Notes under the pieces: generated by a model
Database searches by the model: none
What the model was told of the DNA's origin: nothing
What the model saw: the letters and a program-made list of their open reading frames with translations, nothing else
Source: Kangiella marina
GTDB lineage: Bacteria; Pseudomonadota; Gammaproteobacteria; Enterobacterales; Kangiellaceae
Direction: 5' to 3'
DNA: 64,000 nt
NCBI RefSeq assembly: GCF_039541235.1
Contig: NZ_BAABFV010000001.1
Coordinates: 744,001-808,000, forward strand
Translations under genes and position numbers: made by a program
In this document: one piece after another, positions 52,688 to 64,000 of the stretch
Numbering within the stretch: position 1 is the stretch's first letter
Layout of the letters: each line of letters starts with the position of its first letter

Positions 52688-54760
52688 ATGATGAAAGAAA
52701 AGGTAAAGCAGACACCCATAAACACGCTCATCTTCTCCTCGTCGCCCAACGACAGCGAACAGGTAGCGAGCCATCTGAAAAATATGGGGCTGCCTGTCAG
52801 GCATCAAGTGGTTACTGATAGTGAGCAACTCAAAGAAGCGACGGATGCAAAGCATTGGCAACAGGCAATATTTATTGATGTACTGGACAACCTGCCCATC
52901 AAGCAGGTACTGAGCCAGCTGAAAAAACAGCCCATTACGGTACCCGCTGTAATGTTAGCCAATGAATATGATGAAGAAAAACGGTTAGAGTTCTTAGCTC
53001 AGGGCCTAAAAGATTATATTCCAGCAAAATCTCTCGATTTATTGACGATGGTTGTTAAACGCGAACAACAACTTGTCACGTCCCTACAGTCTCTTGAACA
53101 AGCAAATAAGCTGGTTTACGAAACGAACAAAAGAAACGAGCTATTACTCGATAGTTCAAAAGATGCCATCGCTTACATTCATGAAGGCATGCACATCTAT
53201 ACCAACCCAACGTATATCAAGCGTTTTGGGTATGAAGAAGATGAAGTTATCGTCATGAGCATCATGGATATGATCAGCGACGAAGATAAAGATAAAGTAA
53301 AAGCCCTGCTCAAACGACAAGCACAAGAAGGCACCGAAGTTAGCGAAGTCTTAAAAGGTAAAACCGCTTCTGGTGAAGAGTTTGAAGCTGACTTCATTAT
53401 CAGTTCAGCGATTTATGATGATGAAGAGTGTGTTCAGTTGCTGGTTAGAGACATCGGCGATCAGCAAGAACTCATGAAAAAGCTTAAAGAAGTGAGCCAA
53501 ATTGACCAAGTCACTGGCGCGCTGAATCGACCAGCTTTTATGGAGCATTTTACCAAATCCGTAGAGGCCGCACGCGAAGCGAAGCACAACGCCGTTCTCT
53601 ACATGATCGAAATTGACAAGTTCACCAATTATCGAAGTAAGTTTGGTATCGCTGACTGTGACGTTTTACTGAAAGATGTCGCGACATGGCTACGCGATAG
53701 CTGTGACAGCAGCGATGTCATTGGCCGTATCAGCGACAGCAGCTTCGGCCTGATGTTAAGCGCCACTGATAAACCGCCAACCGAACTCCCAAAGAAGCTA
53801 TTAAAAGATGTTGAGTCACAGTTGTTTGAAGTGTCTGGACAAACGCTTAAAGTAACCTTCAGTATAGGCGGTGTGCCATGTACGGATAATGAAGTTGAGC
53901 CCAGCAAATTACTGTTGCATGCAACAACGGCTGCGCACAACCTTCAAGAGCAAGGCGGCAACAACTTCCAAATTTTTAACCCATCGATTGATAGCTTGCT
54001 GAATGATGAAGAACGCAAGATCTACGAAGAGTTTAGTCTTGCTCGAGAAGAAAGTAACATGACTCTATTCTATCAACCAATGATGAGTCTCAAAGGTAGC
54101 CCTAACAAGCAATACATGTGTTACTTCCGCTACAAACTGAAAGATGGCAGCTGGGGTCTGGGCGAGGATATTTTCCCTATCTTTGAGAAAGTGGGCATCG
54201 ACGCGGACATTGATAGAGTGACCATTAAGCATGCGCTTAAAATGCTAGCTAAGGATAAAGCGGAAAATAACAGTAATAAGCTTTACGTTGCCTTGAGTCC
54301 TAACAGTCTACTCCGCGATGACTTGCATAAGTGGCTAGAAAAGTTAATTGGTGTGGCCGGAATCGATAGCGCCAATTTGGTACTGGCCCTCAAAGGACAC
54401 ACCGCTCAGACTTACCTGAAGAAAGTTATTGAGTTAAAAGCCAGCTTAAGAAAGTTAGGCGTACCCTTCTGCTTATCAGGGGTTGAAACCGATAACGCCG
54501 AGTTAGTACGCTCCATCAAACCTAACATTGTTTCTTTTGCGCCGAACTTTATTGATACGCTAAAAGAGCACGGCGCTGACAAAGTACAGCAAGTCATAAA
54601 AGCAGCGGCAGATATAGAAGCCAAAACGATTATTAGTAACCTTGAAGATGCATCAACTCTAGCCCAAATTTGGCCACTAGGCATCGACTTTGTCATGGGT
54701 AACTATGTCTCTAAGCCGATTAGTAAGCTGAACTATGACTTTGCAGACAGTGATTTTTAA
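52688..54760 (+). CDS. fimX: FimX-like c-di-GMP effector with degenerate GGDEF and EAL domains
   Basis: A 690-aa protein, matching P. aeruginosa FimX in length and domain order: receiver-like (about 12-125), PAS (150-260), GGDEF (270-435) and EAL (440-690). The GGDEF motif reads SDSSF (349-353) and the EAL motif is replaced by MCYF (477-480), so neither synthesis nor hydrolysis is expected; FYQP (461-464) is retained. FimX binds c-di-GMP and controls type IV pilus assembly. Next to serB and the topoisomerase IV genes the locus matches the Pseudomonas fimX locus. I infer a role in twitching. Confidence 0.85.
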   Translation: MMKEKVKQTPINTLIFSSSPNDSEQVASHLKNMGLPVRHQVVTDSEQLKEATDAKHWQQAIFIDVLDNLPIKQVLSQLKKQPITVPAVMLANEYDEEKRLEFLAQGLKDYIPAKSLDLLTMVVKREQQLVTSLQSLEQANKLVYETNKRNELLLDSSKDAIAYIHEGMHIYTNPTYIKRFGYEEDEVIVMSIMDMISDEDKDKVKALLKRQAQEGTEVSEVLKGKTASGEEFEADFIISSAIYDDEECVQLLVRDIGDQQELMKKLKEVSQIDQVTGALNRPAFMEHFTKSVEAAREAKHNAVLYMIEIDKFTNYRSKFGIADCDVLLKDVATWLRDSCDSSDVIGRISDSSFGLMLSATDKPPTELPKKLLKDVESQLFEVSGQTLKVTFSIGGVPCTDNEVEPSKLLLHATTAAHNLQEQGGNNFQIFNPSIDSLLNDEERKIYEEFSLAREESNMTLFYQPMMSLKGSPNKQYMCYFRYKLKDGSWGLGEDIFPIFEKVGIDADIDRVTIKHALKMLAKDKAENNSNKLYVALSPNSLLRDDLHKWLEKLIGVAGIDSANLVLALKGHTAQTYLKKVIELKASLRKLGVPFCLSGVETDNAELVRSIKPNIVSFAPNFIDTLKEHGADKVQQVIKAAADIEAKTIISNLEDASTLAQIWPLGIDFVMGNYVSKPISKLNYDFADSDF

Positions 54761-54795
54761 GCGTTAACCGCGAACGAATCCTAACAGAGCGAAAC

Positions 54796-54822
54796 AAAAG
54801 CCCGGGTAATCTGGGCTTTTTT
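54796..54822. terminator. Bidirectional terminator between fimX and serB
   Basis: AAAAGCCC (54796-54803) and GGGCTTTT (54813-54820) form an 8-bp stem, flanked by an A run on the left and a T run on the right. It can stop transcripts from both convergent genes. Confidence 0.8.
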
Positions 54823-54827
54823 GTCTC

Positions 54828-55820
54828 TTAATTGTGTGCGCATAGTAATTCAATCACATCAATTAAACCGTCCATTTCTCCAAATTGAATGACGCAGTCA
54901 GCTTGCTGTCGTAAATAAGGCTTAGCTTTGTAAGCAACACCGAGCCCCGCCGCTTTTAGCATCAAGCTATCATTGGCACCATCACCCACCGCTAAAATCT
55001 CCTGCTGTTCAATAACAAGTTCACTCTGCCACACTTTGACTTGCTCGGCTTTACCGGCAGCATTGAGTATCGGTTTCATGGCATTGCCCGTTAACCTTCC
55101 TTGTTCAAAGTCCAGTGTATTAGCATGAATCTTACTGATCGGGACTTGATGAGCTAATGCTTTAGCGAAAGGAATAAACCCGCCAGAAGCTACGGCAACC
55201 GTTGCTCCTTGATGGGATAAGTAGCGAATACATGTTTCTACACCAGGGTTAAAGGTTAATCTCGCTTTTACCTGATTAACGGCATCTACAGGCATACCTT
55301 TCAACAACAATAATCGCTTCTCAAAGCTTTGATCAAAATCCAGCTCACCTCGCATTGCCGCTTCGGTAATCTCAGCTACTTGCTCCTTGACCCCAGCTTC
55401 CGCCGCCAACTCATCAATCACCTCCATTGGAATTAAAGTAGAATCCATGTCAAAAACAGCAAGTTTAATTGCCTTTAGCGTGTCTAGTGACTCTTTAACT
55501 AAACAGTAATCACATTTGAAATGCTCTGAAACTCGCTCTATAAGAGGTCTAGAAACTTCAACTGAGCAGGGTAACTGTATTTGACAGGCAGACTGATAGA
55601 ATCTGAGCTCTGCCGAACCATAGTACTGCCACCCTCTAGTAGACAGTTCTGATTGATCGTGCGATCCCTTATTACCGTCTAGGGTAAATTCAAATTCTGC
55701 AAAATGCTTTTTTATTGCGTCTAGGTTAATAACCTCAGGAGAGAGTAATAGCCAGCTTGAAGTATTGTCCATAGTTGTTATATCACTTGTTGTATTCTTA
55801 GTTGCTCGTTCCATCATCAT
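54828..55820 (-). CDS. serB: Phosphoserine phosphatase
   Basis: A 330-aa HAD-family phosphatase that makes serine from phosphoserine in the last step of the pathway. The nucleophile motif is DMDSTLI, then a Ser/Thr motif in VAVASGGF and the metal-binding GDGANDSLML. A divergent N-terminal domain of about 100 residues precedes it. The start is not certain: ATG 55772 would remove 16 residues. The smp-like gene lies 28 bp away in the opposite direction, the same pairing as in E. coli. Confidence 0.94.
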   Translation of the reverse strand: MMMERATKNTTSDITTMDNTSSWLLLSPEVINLDAIKKHFAEFEFTLDGNKGSHDQSELSTRGWQYYGSAELRFYQSACQIQLPCSVEVSRPLIERVSEHFKCDYCLVKESLDTLKAIKLAVFDMDSTLIPMEVIDELAAEAGVKEQVAEITEAAMRGELDFDQSFEKRLLLLKGMPVDAVNQVKARLTFNPGVETCIRYLSHQGATVAVASGGFIPFAKALAHQVPISKIHANTLDFEQGRLTGNAMKPILNAAGKAEQVKVWQSELVIEQQEILAVGDGANDSLMLKAAGLGVAYKAKPYLRQQADCVIQFGEMDGLIDVIELLCAHN

Positions 55821-55848
55821 TATACAGTGCTACTCAATCGATTAATCT

Positions 55849-57012
55849 ATGATATATTACCAACAAAGCAGAACTCTACGAATTTTTGTGAGTAAAGATA
55901 AAAAGTTCCAACCTAGCTTCCGGCAGACAACTCGCCTACCGATTTTGATATCCGCCGCGATAGCAATCATAGCGCTTTGTTCATTAACCTTCTATTGGCA
56001 TCAAAATGTCCAAGACTATAAAAAAGGTGAGTTTAACACTAGCTATAATCAAGGCATGGCAGATCTAGGCGCTGCTTTTCTGGGCCACTTAATCGAAGAT
56101 GAAAACACCGAAGCTATCGAATCAATCGGACAACGACTGGCGAAAAATCCTTCCATTGAAAAAATAGCGATTTATCGACGTAGTGGTGAACAGGTATTCC
56201 TTAAAGACAGTGATAACACGTCCTTGAGTGAGCCCGTTATTGCCAATATCGCCTACGAGGACAGCTTTAACGGCTACTTGGTCATTTATTTTGCAGACAC
56301 ACTAAACACCGCAAACAGCGTGACAGCCTTTTGGCTTAATCCTTATTTCATATGGCTCTTTGGTGGTGCCACCTGGTTCCTTATCTTTTTCGTATTACAG
56401 CTCAGGCACCGAGGTCAGAAAAGGCAGCTCGCAGATAAGCGCTCTATTGAACCTGACGATAAACCACCGCGGAATCATAGTAACGGACATCAACTGAAGA
56501 GTTTAATTAAGCATAACCGCCAGCAACTCCAGCATAAAACGATCAAACAGTCTTTAGTTATTAGCGCTAACTGGGGCAGTCTTGATGAACCGCGTAATGC
56601 ATTGTTACTTCGAGTCCTAAGCCGGTGGTTGCCGCAAAATGGTTTACTGGCTACCCAGTTTAGCCGTGGGTTATTAGTTCTCGGTGTGGATGCCGAGCAT
56701 ACGCCTATCGGCCGCAACCCACTTTATGCGTTAGAGCGATGTCTATTGAATATTCAATTAAGGCCAAAGATCTTACTGCACCATTTAGACTTCGAGCACG
56801 AAATGTATCAAACCTTCTTCAGAATTATTGAGTCGGGAATATGGTTTGAAAAATCATTACAAGCCAAAGATGATTTAAACTGGACGGTAAAGAAAGTGAT
56901 CGATATCGAGCTGGATGACCATGACGTGATAGAGCTTTGTCAATTAAAAGAACCTGACGCCGAGCAGCTGGGCTTGATTGCACGCCAGGTTCGATTCTTG
57001 AGCGACGAATAA
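55849..57012 (+). CDS. Smp/YtjB-like two-pass membrane protein with extra C-terminal domain
   Basis: A 387-aa protein with membrane helices at about 30-50 and 165-185. A periplasmic region of some 115 residues between them has a partial dimerisation-type fold. E. coli Smp (about 214 aa) ends shortly after the second helix; here some 190 further residues form a cytosolic domain with alternating beta-strands (LVISANWGS, GLLVLGVD) and no motif I recognise. It is divergent from serB and converges with parC across 1 bp. The role is unknown; the conserved pairing with serB suggests a link. Confidence 0.75.
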   Translation: MIYYQQSRTLRIFVSKDKKFQPSFRQTTRLPILISAAIAIIALCSLTFYWHQNVQDYKKGEFNTSYNQGMADLGAAFLGHLIEDENTEAIESIGQRLAKNPSIEKIAIYRRSGEQVFLKDSDNTSLSEPVIANIAYEDSFNGYLVIYFADTLNTANSVTAFWLNPYFIWLFGGATWFLIFFVLQLRHRGQKRQLADKRSIEPDDKPPRNHSNGHQLKSLIKHNRQQLQHKTIKQSLVISANWGSLDEPRNALLLRVLSRWLPQNGLLATQFSRGLLVLGVDAEHTPIGRNPLYALERCLLNIQLRPKILLHHLDFEHEMYQTFFRIIESGIWFEKSLQAKDDLNWTVKKVIDIELDDHDVIELCQLKEPDAEQLGLIARQVRFLSDE

Positions 57013-57013
57013 G

Positions 57014-59260
57014 TTACTTTGGTTCGACTTCCATAGACTCTACGCGCTGGAATCCTCGTGGCAATTTACTGCCTCGACGCCCACGCTCGCCACGATAATG
57101 CTCTAAATCTTTGGGTTTCAAGGTCAAGTGTCGTTTGCCAGAATGAATCACCAGACTATCATCTTCGGACACGACAGCCACCGAAACCACAAACTCTTCA
57201 CGACTCTTTGAACGCGCAGTCGGAATACTAATGATTTTATTGCCTTTACCTTTTGCTAGCTCAGGTAAGTCCTGTAGCGAGAATACCAGCATCCTTCCCT
57301 CGTTAGAGACAGCAACACAATACAGTGATTCTTCTTTAGGCAAACGCTTGGGTTTCAGTACCTTAGCGCCCGATGGCAAGCTTAAGAACGCTTTACCGTT
57401 TTTAGTTTTTGAAACCAAGTCACTAAATTTAGCGATAAATCCGTAGCCTGCATCAGAAGCAAACAGGAACTTATCGTCGTCTTCACCCATGATTGTTGAT
57501 AAAAATTCAGCACCGGCAATAGGATTAACACGCCCTGTTACAGGCTCTCCTAACCCACGGGCTGAGGGCAGCGTATTAGCCAGTAGTGAAAAGCTACGGC
57601 CTGTGGAATCAAGAAATACCGCATATTGATTACTTTTACCTTGTGTCGCATCAAGGAAAGAATCCCCAGAGCGATAATTCATACCAGCGGCATCAACATC
57701 ATGCCCTTTGGCACAACGCACCCACCCTTTTTCAGAAAGCACGACAGTAACCGGCTCTGTAGGGATTAACGCTGTTTCCGATAAAGCTTTCGCTTCTTCA
57801 CGCTCAACGATCGGCGAGCGGCGCTCATCACCGTGCTCTTCAATGACTTCCTTAAGCTCGTTTTTAATCACCGTTTTCATGCGCTGTTTTGAACCAAGGA
57901 TCAGTTGCAGTGAATCCGCTTCATCTTCCAGCTCTTCCTGCTCACCTTTGATCTTCATTTCTTCAAGTTTCGCCAAGTGACGTAACTTTAACTCTAAAAT
58001 AGCTTCGGCCTGAGTATCCGAAAGCTTGAAGCGCTCCATCAGTTTCGGTTTTGGTTTATCCTCAGTGCGGATAATATGAATCACTTCATCAATATTTAAG
58101 TAGGCAATTAATAAACCGTCCAGAATATGCAAGCGATCCATCACTTTATCCAAGCGATACTGTAACCTGCGGCGAACGGTTTCTAAGCGGTAATCAAGCC
58201 ACTCTTTAACAAACATCTGCAAGTTTTTAACTTGCGGACGTCCATCAAGACCTATCATATTCATGTTAACGCGATAGGTCTTTTCCAAGTCGGTAGTCGC
58301 GAACAAGTGCTTCATCAACTCATCAGTGTCCACTCGATTCGAGCGCGGCACTATCACTAGACGCGTAGGGTTCTCGTGATCTGACTCATCTCGCAAGTCG
58401 CTGACCATTGGCAGCTTTTTCGCCTGCATTTGTCCTGCAATTTGCTCAAGAACTTTCGAGCCAGAAGCTTGATGAGGCAAAGCCGTGATGACAATCTCAC
58501 CCTCTTCTTTCTCGAAGTGGGCACGCATACGAATCGAGCCACGCCCCTTTTTGTACATCTCAACGATATCGTCTTTGGAGGTAATAATTTCAGCATCGGT
58601 AGGAAAGTCCGGGCCTTGCACATACTCCATCAAGTCTTCCACCGTGGCCTTTGGGTTTTCCAGCATATGAATGCAGGCATTCGCCACTTCCGTCAGGTTA
58701 TGTGGCGGAACGTCAGTCGCCATACCGACAGCGATCCCCGTAGTACCATTAAGTAGCAAATTAGGTACTCTCGCTGGCAAAACTGCCGGTTCTTTCATGG
58801 TACCGTCAAAGTTTGGTATCCAATCAACAGTTCCCTGCGAAACCTCTTTTAGTAGGACCTCAGAATAAGCCGCCAGCCGCGACTCTGTATAACGCATGGC
58901 GGCAAACGATTTAGGATCGTCCGGCGCGCCCCAGTTTCCTTGACCATCAACCAAAGGGTATCGGTACGAGAATGGCTGAGCCATTAAGACCATCGCTTCA
59001 TAACAAGCAGAATCGCCATGAGGATGGAACTTACCCAATACATCACCCACCGTTCTAGCCGATTTCTTGTATTTAGACGTTGCCTTTAAGCCAAGCTCGC
59101 TCATGGCATAAACAATTCGCCGTTGCACAGGCTTCAGGCCATCACCAATATGAGGCAAGGCACGATCCATAATGACGTACATCGAATAGTTTAAGTACGC
59201 CTGCTCAGTAAATTCGGCTAGAGAACGTTTCTCAATACCTTCGTAATCTATTTCTTCCAC
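57014..59260 (-). CDS. parC: DNA topoisomerase IV subunit A
   Basis: A 748-aa subunit that cuts and rejoins DNA to separate daughter chromosomes. The active-site Tyr124 is in MRYTESR. The quinolone-resistance region [12 protein letters not shown] carries Ser84 and Glu88, the wild-type residues equivalent to E. coli Ser80 and Glu84. The C-terminal beta-pinwheel repeats follow. It lies 17 bp after parE, so both subunits come from one message. Confidence 0.97.
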   Translation of the reverse strand: MEEIDYEGIEKRSLAEFTEQAYLNYSMYVIMDRALPHIGDGLKPVQRRIVYAMSELGLKATSKYKKSARTVGDVLGKFHPHGDSACYEAMVLMAQPFSYRYPLVDGQGNWGAPDDPKSFAAMRYTESRLAAYSEVLLKEVSQGTVDWIPNFDGTMKEPAVLPARVPNLLLNGTTGIAVGMATDVPPHNLTEVANACIHMLENPKATVEDLMEYVQGPDFPTDAEIITSKDDIVEMYKKGRGSIRMRAHFEKEEGEIVITALPHQASGSKVLEQIAGQMQAKKLPMVSDLRDESDHENPTRLVIVPRSNRVDTDELMKHLFATTDLEKTYRVNMNMIGLDGRPQVKNLQMFVKEWLDYRLETVRRRLQYRLDKVMDRLHILDGLLIAYLNIDEVIHIIRTEDKPKPKLMERFKLSDTQAEAILELKLRHLAKLEEMKIKGEQEELEDEADSLQLILGSKQRMKTVIKNELKEVIEEHGDERRSPIVEREEAKALSETALIPTEPVTVVLSEKGWVRCAKGHDVDAAGMNYRSGDSFLDATQGKSNQYAVFLDSTGRSFSLLANTLPSARGLGEPVTGRVNPIAGAEFLSTIMGEDDDKFLFASDAGYGFIAKFSDLVSKTKNGKAFLSLPSGAKVLKPKRLPKEESLYCVAVSNEGRMLVFSLQDLPELAKGKGNKIISIPTARSKSREEFVVSVAVVSEDDSLVIHSGKRHLTLKPKDLEHYRGERGRRGSKLPRGFQRVESMEVEPK

Positions 59261-59277
59261 GTTAGCTCACTATTCGT

Positions 59278-61179
<1,902 letters not shown>

Positions 61180-61335
61180 TTATGTTCTATGTGATTTAGT
61201 GCTGTGTGAGTCTAAAAGACGCTATATATTGTTATATCGCCTTATCCTATAAAGGCAGATCTTTTTGTGCAAGCAAAATATTTTTTCTGCGAAAGAAGAG
61301 AGGAATGACGCTAAAACTCAGAAAGTTCAGGTGCT

Positions 61336-62160
61336 TTAGTAGCCTGAAATGGCCATATTCACAGAAGGTAAATAACTGTCTACCCGGAACATTTCCACTT
61401 CAACCAAACCGCTTTTGCTACAGTTGTACACATTATAGCCAGGCTTCTCTTGGCTCGCCGAGAAATCGGCTGAGTGTTTTTTGAACTGTACGCAGGTCGA
61501 AGGTACGGAGCGATAGTGGGTGTGTTTATGAGTTCGGTCTGTGGACTGATGGACATGGCCAAAAGCACACATTTTCACCTGCTGGTGTCGCGCTAACAAA
61601 TCAACCAGCTCTTGCCCATTATCAATACCAATTTGATCCAGCCAGTGACTCCCCACAGGAATAGGATGGTGATGAGTAAACACCATCGTCGGCAAGTCTT
61701 GGTTATCAACTAAACAAGATTCAAGCCAAGATAATTCCTCATCGGACACACAACCATGAACCTTGCCCGGAACATGGCTGTTCAACATCAGTAGTTGCCA
61801 ATGTTCAGTAATTAATTGCTCAGCTGGCAAAAATGGTTGCTGCGACAGGTATTGCAATAATTTGGGGCGCTCGTCGTGATTGCCAGCTAAACTCAAAACG
61901 GGCTTCTTAAAAGGCGCTAGGTACTCAACAAACTTTTGATACGACTCTGGAGTGTAATCTTGAGAAATATCCCCGGTGACCACAAATAGGTCAGGGTTAA
62001 TGTTACGGCTTTTGATATCGTCAATCACCGCCAGTAAGCTTTCATTGGTATTGACGCCCAGCAGGGTTGAGTGACCATCCGCAAACAAGTGAGGATCGGA
62101 CAGGTGAAGAACCTTCATCTCAGAGCGTCCGATAAAAAGTCGTGCTTGCTGTTTGTTCAA
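61336..62160 (-). CDS. cpdA: 3',5'-cyclic AMP phosphodiesterase
   Basis: A 274-aa calcineurin-like metallophosphoesterase that hydrolyses cAMP. Metal motifs are SDPHLF, TGDISQD, AGNHDERP, THHHPIP and FGHVHQS. The N-terminal start may be TTG 62160 (AAGAGGG upstream), which gives the E. coli length, or ATG 62118 just before SDPHLF. It follows yqiB by 42 bp. Unlike E. coli, no yqiA lies between parE and cpdA. Confidence 0.92.
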   Translation of the reverse strand: MNKQQARLFIGRSEMKVLHLSDPHLFADGHSTLLGVNTNESLLAVIDDIKSRNINPDLFVVTGDISQDYTPESYQKFVEYLAPFKKPVLSLAGNHDERPKLLQYLSQQPFLPAEQLITEHWQLLMLNSHVPGKVHGCVSDEELSWLESCLVDNQDLPTMVFTHHHPIPVGSHWLDQIGIDNGQELVDLLARHQQVKMCAFGHVHQSTDRTHKHTHYRSVPSTCVQFKKHSADFSASQEKPGYNVYNCSKSGLVEVEMFRVDSYLPSVNMAISGY

Positions 62161-62202
62161 ACCATACCCTCTTATTGCTTAGGCTTTATTATTACTGTAT
62201 TT

Positions 62203-62658
62203 TTACTCAAAAAAAACCAATTGGGTCGTGTTTAAACTGTGAGATTGCCCAAATTCTAAACAAAAATTTAACCATTCGGCTAAAAAGCGGTTCAATTGAA
62301 TTTTTTCATCGGGTTGTTTCATCTCATCATTCGGGTAAGCAAAGACTGGTGGTAGCATACCTTGATTGAGGCCAGTCAAAACCTCAGCAACTTTAGCATC
62401 ATGATACATTCGAACAAGATATTGTCGCTTCAGGCTAAAATGGTGGGACTCTTGCTTAAGCTCGTAGGTCGCCGTATGTTTACTCTTCTGCTTCAATGTA
62501 ATCAAGAGGTTAGGTTGCCCCTCAATGGGAATAGAAAAGGACTGATTAAGCGCAAGCTCGGTTAGCATCGTTAAACGGGCAAGCTTTGCATAGTTACTCG
62601 CGCAAAGCGCCATAAACTCTTTTAAATCTGGAATGTACTTTCGTTTAACTCGTGTCAT
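62203..62658 (-). CDS. yqiB: YqiB family protein (DUF1249)
   Basis: A 151-aa soluble protein. ATG 62658 matches the family N-terminus (KRKYIPDLKEFMALC); a longer frame to 62712 overlaps nudF and is not needed. Conserved points include VRMYHDAKVAEV, AYPNDEMKQPDEK and NRFLAEWL. E. coli carries the same gene between cpdA and nudF. The function is unknown. Confidence 0.9.
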   Translation of the reverse strand: MTRVKRKYIPDLKEFMALCASNYAKLARLTMLTELALNQSFSIPIEGQPNLLITLKQKSKHTATYELKQESHHFSLKRQYLVRMYHDAKVAEVLTGLNQGMLPPVFAYPNDEMKQPDEKIQLNRFLAEWLNFCLEFGQSHSLNTTQLVFFE

Positions 62659-62675
62659 ATCAGTCTTTAGTCGGG

Positions 62676-63275
62676 TTAATACTCGATACTGTTCTCGTGA
62701 ATCAGGAACCATTGTACCGCAATTATCGCCATTGCGTTGTTAATCCGTCCCTGTTGCAGCGCTTTCAATAGCTCCTCTCTATCCATGACCAGCACTTTAA
62801 TGTCTTCATGCTCCGTGTCGAGACCTGCATATTGGGCTACTTCATCGCTATCGACTAGACCTAAGAATAAGTCCACATACTCAGTAGTGCCGCCTGGGCT
62901 AACCCAGTAACCATTCATCGGAATGAGCTTTGTAATCTCACTACCGGCTTCTTCTTGCGCTTCACGAAGGGCGACCTCTTCTGGCTTTTCTCCAGATTCA
63001 ACCATGCCTGCAACAACCTCAAGCAGCCAAGGTGAAGACTCGCCCGGCATAGCTCCGGGGCGACATTGCTCGACCATGACGAACAGCTCTTTCGTTTTAT
63101 CGTAAAGCAAAACGCCAACAGCATTTCCACGCTCAAAGATTTCACGCTCGACCACGGGACTCCAGTCACCTTGGTAGCGGCGATGCTGATAACGGTACTT
63201 CTTCATCGAGAAAAAGCCATCGTACAATAGCTCTTCCCCCAGAAACTTCACATCATCTTGTGTAAACTGCGGCAC
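62676..63275 (-). CDS. nudF: ADP-ribose pyrophosphatase
   Basis: A 199-aa Nudix hydrolase that splits ADP-ribose. The Nudix box is intact (GMVESGEKPEEVALREAQEEAGS), and the downstream family features DLFLGLVDSDE and GLDTEHEDIKVLV are present. It is the first gene of the nudF-yqiB-cpdA run. The yqiB start lies 17 bp beyond its stop. Confidence 0.94.
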   Translation of the reverse strand: MPQFTQDDVKFLGEELLYDGFFSMKKYRYQHRRYQGDWSPVVEREIFERGNAVGVLLYDKTKELFVMVEQCRPGAMPGESSPWLLEVVAGMVESGEKPEEVALREAQEEAGSEITKLIPMNGYWVSPGGTTEYVDLFLGLVDSDEVAQYAGLDTEHEDIKVLVMDREELLKALQQGRINNAMAIIAVQWFLIHENSIEY

Positions 63276-63467
63276 CAGTCACTTACTCCTCTATGCTATA
63301 TCCCACGCCTTTACGCTGGCTGAACTGAATTGAGGATAACACTCTTTCATAATCTGTTACACTTAGCGTGTTGTTTGAAATGTCAGAAATGACTATTCTT
63401 TGAACCTATTGCTAGGTTTTCTATTCGCAATATTAACGTCGAAAGACCTTAACTAGGTGAGGTATTG

Positions 63468-64000
63468 ATGACAAGCGCGGCAACCGACTTTGAAACAGCC
63501 CGTCATAACATGGTTGAACAGCAGATTCGACCTTGGAATGTTCTCGATCAAAGAGTGCTAGATAAGATCCATGGCTTGGCTCGTGATCGCTTTGTGCCAA
63601 AAGAATATCGGCCCATCGCTTACGCTGACACTCAAATTGATATTGGCCACAGCCAAATTATGATGACACCCAAAGAAGAAGCAAGAATGCTGCAAGCTTT
63701 GGCCATCAAACCGACGGATGTCGCGCTAGAAATTGGTACGGGAACCGGCTACTGCACGACCCTTATCGCCAGCCTCGCAAAGCAAGTCTACAGCGTTGAT
63801 ATTGTAGAAGAGTATATCGAATCTGCGCGCCAGCTAACCGACGACTTAGGGCTGTCCAATATTGAGTATGAGGAAGGCGATGCGGTCAACGGCTGGCCAC
63901 ATCACAAGCCCTATGACGTGATTGCGATAACCGGTAGTTACTATCAACTACCTGAGCAATACTTAAATCACTTAACCATCGGCGGACGGTTATTTTGTGT
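63468..64000 (+). CDS. pcm: Protein-L-isoaspartate O-methyltransferase-like protein, cut by window end
   Basis: The first 177 codons of a gene beginning at ATG 63468 (AGGTGAGG upstream). It opens with a Pcm-like MVEQQIRPWNVLD segment, then RFVPKEY, and SAM motif I at 88-96 (LEIGTGTGY), followed by a VYSVDIVEEY post-I region. It is an SAM-dependent methyltransferase of the PCMT family, which repairs isoaspartate or has drifted to another substrate. In related genomes tolC usually follows; that side is outside the window. It is divergent from nudF. Confidence 0.87.
   Translation, partial: MTSAATDFETARHNMVEQQIRPWNVLDQRVLDKIHGLARDRFVPKEYRPIAYADTQIDIGHSQIMMTPKEEARMLQALAIKPTDVALEIGTGTGYCTTLIASLAKQVYSVDIVEEYIESARQLTDDLGLSNIEYEEGDAVNGWPHHKPYDVIAITGSYYQLPEQYLNHLTIGGRLFC

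Noticed and set aside
52688-54760. Active diguanylate cyclase or phosphodiesterase
   Set aside because: SDSSF replaces GGDEF and MCYF replaces EAL; both catalytic motifs are lost, so an effector role is more likely.
57014-59260. Quinolone-resistance substitution in parC
   Set aside because: The region [12 protein letters not shown] has the wild-type Ser and Glu at the two key positions.

Overview
The window reads as ordinary chromosome of a marine-type gammaproteobacterium of moderate GC content. Gene content and order recall Pseudomonas and especially Kangiella-like lineages: an NAD-dependent glutamate dehydrogenase of about 1,600 residues, fadI-fadJ, the efp/epmA/epmB set, and the order fimX-like, serB, smp-like, parC, parE, cpdA, yqiB, nudF, pcm-like. 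The genus is an inference from gene content; no 16S rRNA gene is present. I see no prophage, insertion sequence or CRISPR array.

Layout. 1-2,045: trigger factor and a tRNA operon (Pro-Arg-His-Leu) behind a strong promoter. 2,157-11,928: housekeeping genes (folD, cysS, ppiB, lpxH, pepE, miaE) around a four-gene lipid-synthesis operon resembling E. coli ynbA-ynbB with an added acyltransferase and a membrane protein, divergent from an HTH regulator. 12,008-15,845: a MoxR-DUF58-transglutaminase (TgpA-type) operon. 15,987-17,708: two related small outer-membrane barrel proteins and a 52-residue membrane peptide gene. 17,878-21,365: fadI-fadJ, with a PsrA-like palindrome upstream. 21,583-28,599: a second MoxR-DUF58 operon, here with DUF4381, VWA, VWA-TPR and BatD proteins (Bat type). 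28,696-34,673: an SDR dehydrogenase, a 55-residue ORF and the large glutamate dehydrogenase.

34,813-41,813 is a co-directional DUF1302-DUF1329-YCF48-RND operon that looks like an envelope transport or lipid export system of unknown substrate. 42,103-44,520 is a GntR(YtrA-type)-ABC ATPase-permease operon ending in a 63-residue membrane protein, with a 24-bp perfect inverted repeat upstream as probable operator. 44,773-46,646 carries a YeiH-family transporter and nudC. 46,820-47,796 holds two tandem paralogues of a family I do not recognise, separated by a perfect 16-bp-arm inverted repeat. 47,801-50,694 is the EF-P modification locus (epmA, efp, epmB). 50,781-54,760 pairs a PilZ-like protein with a FimX-like degenerate GGDEF/EAL protein, a probable c-di-GMP output module. 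54,828-64,000 is a conserved block with serB, an Smp-like protein, topoisomerase IV, cAMP phosphodiesterase, yqiB, nudF and a truncated pcm-like methyltransferase.

The items least explained by known biology are the 46.8-47.8 kb paralogue pair with its hairpins, the 60-nt inverted repeat plus ORF remnant between efp and epmA, the two small ORFs at 17.5 and 29.5 kb, and the uncharacterised RND and lipid operons.
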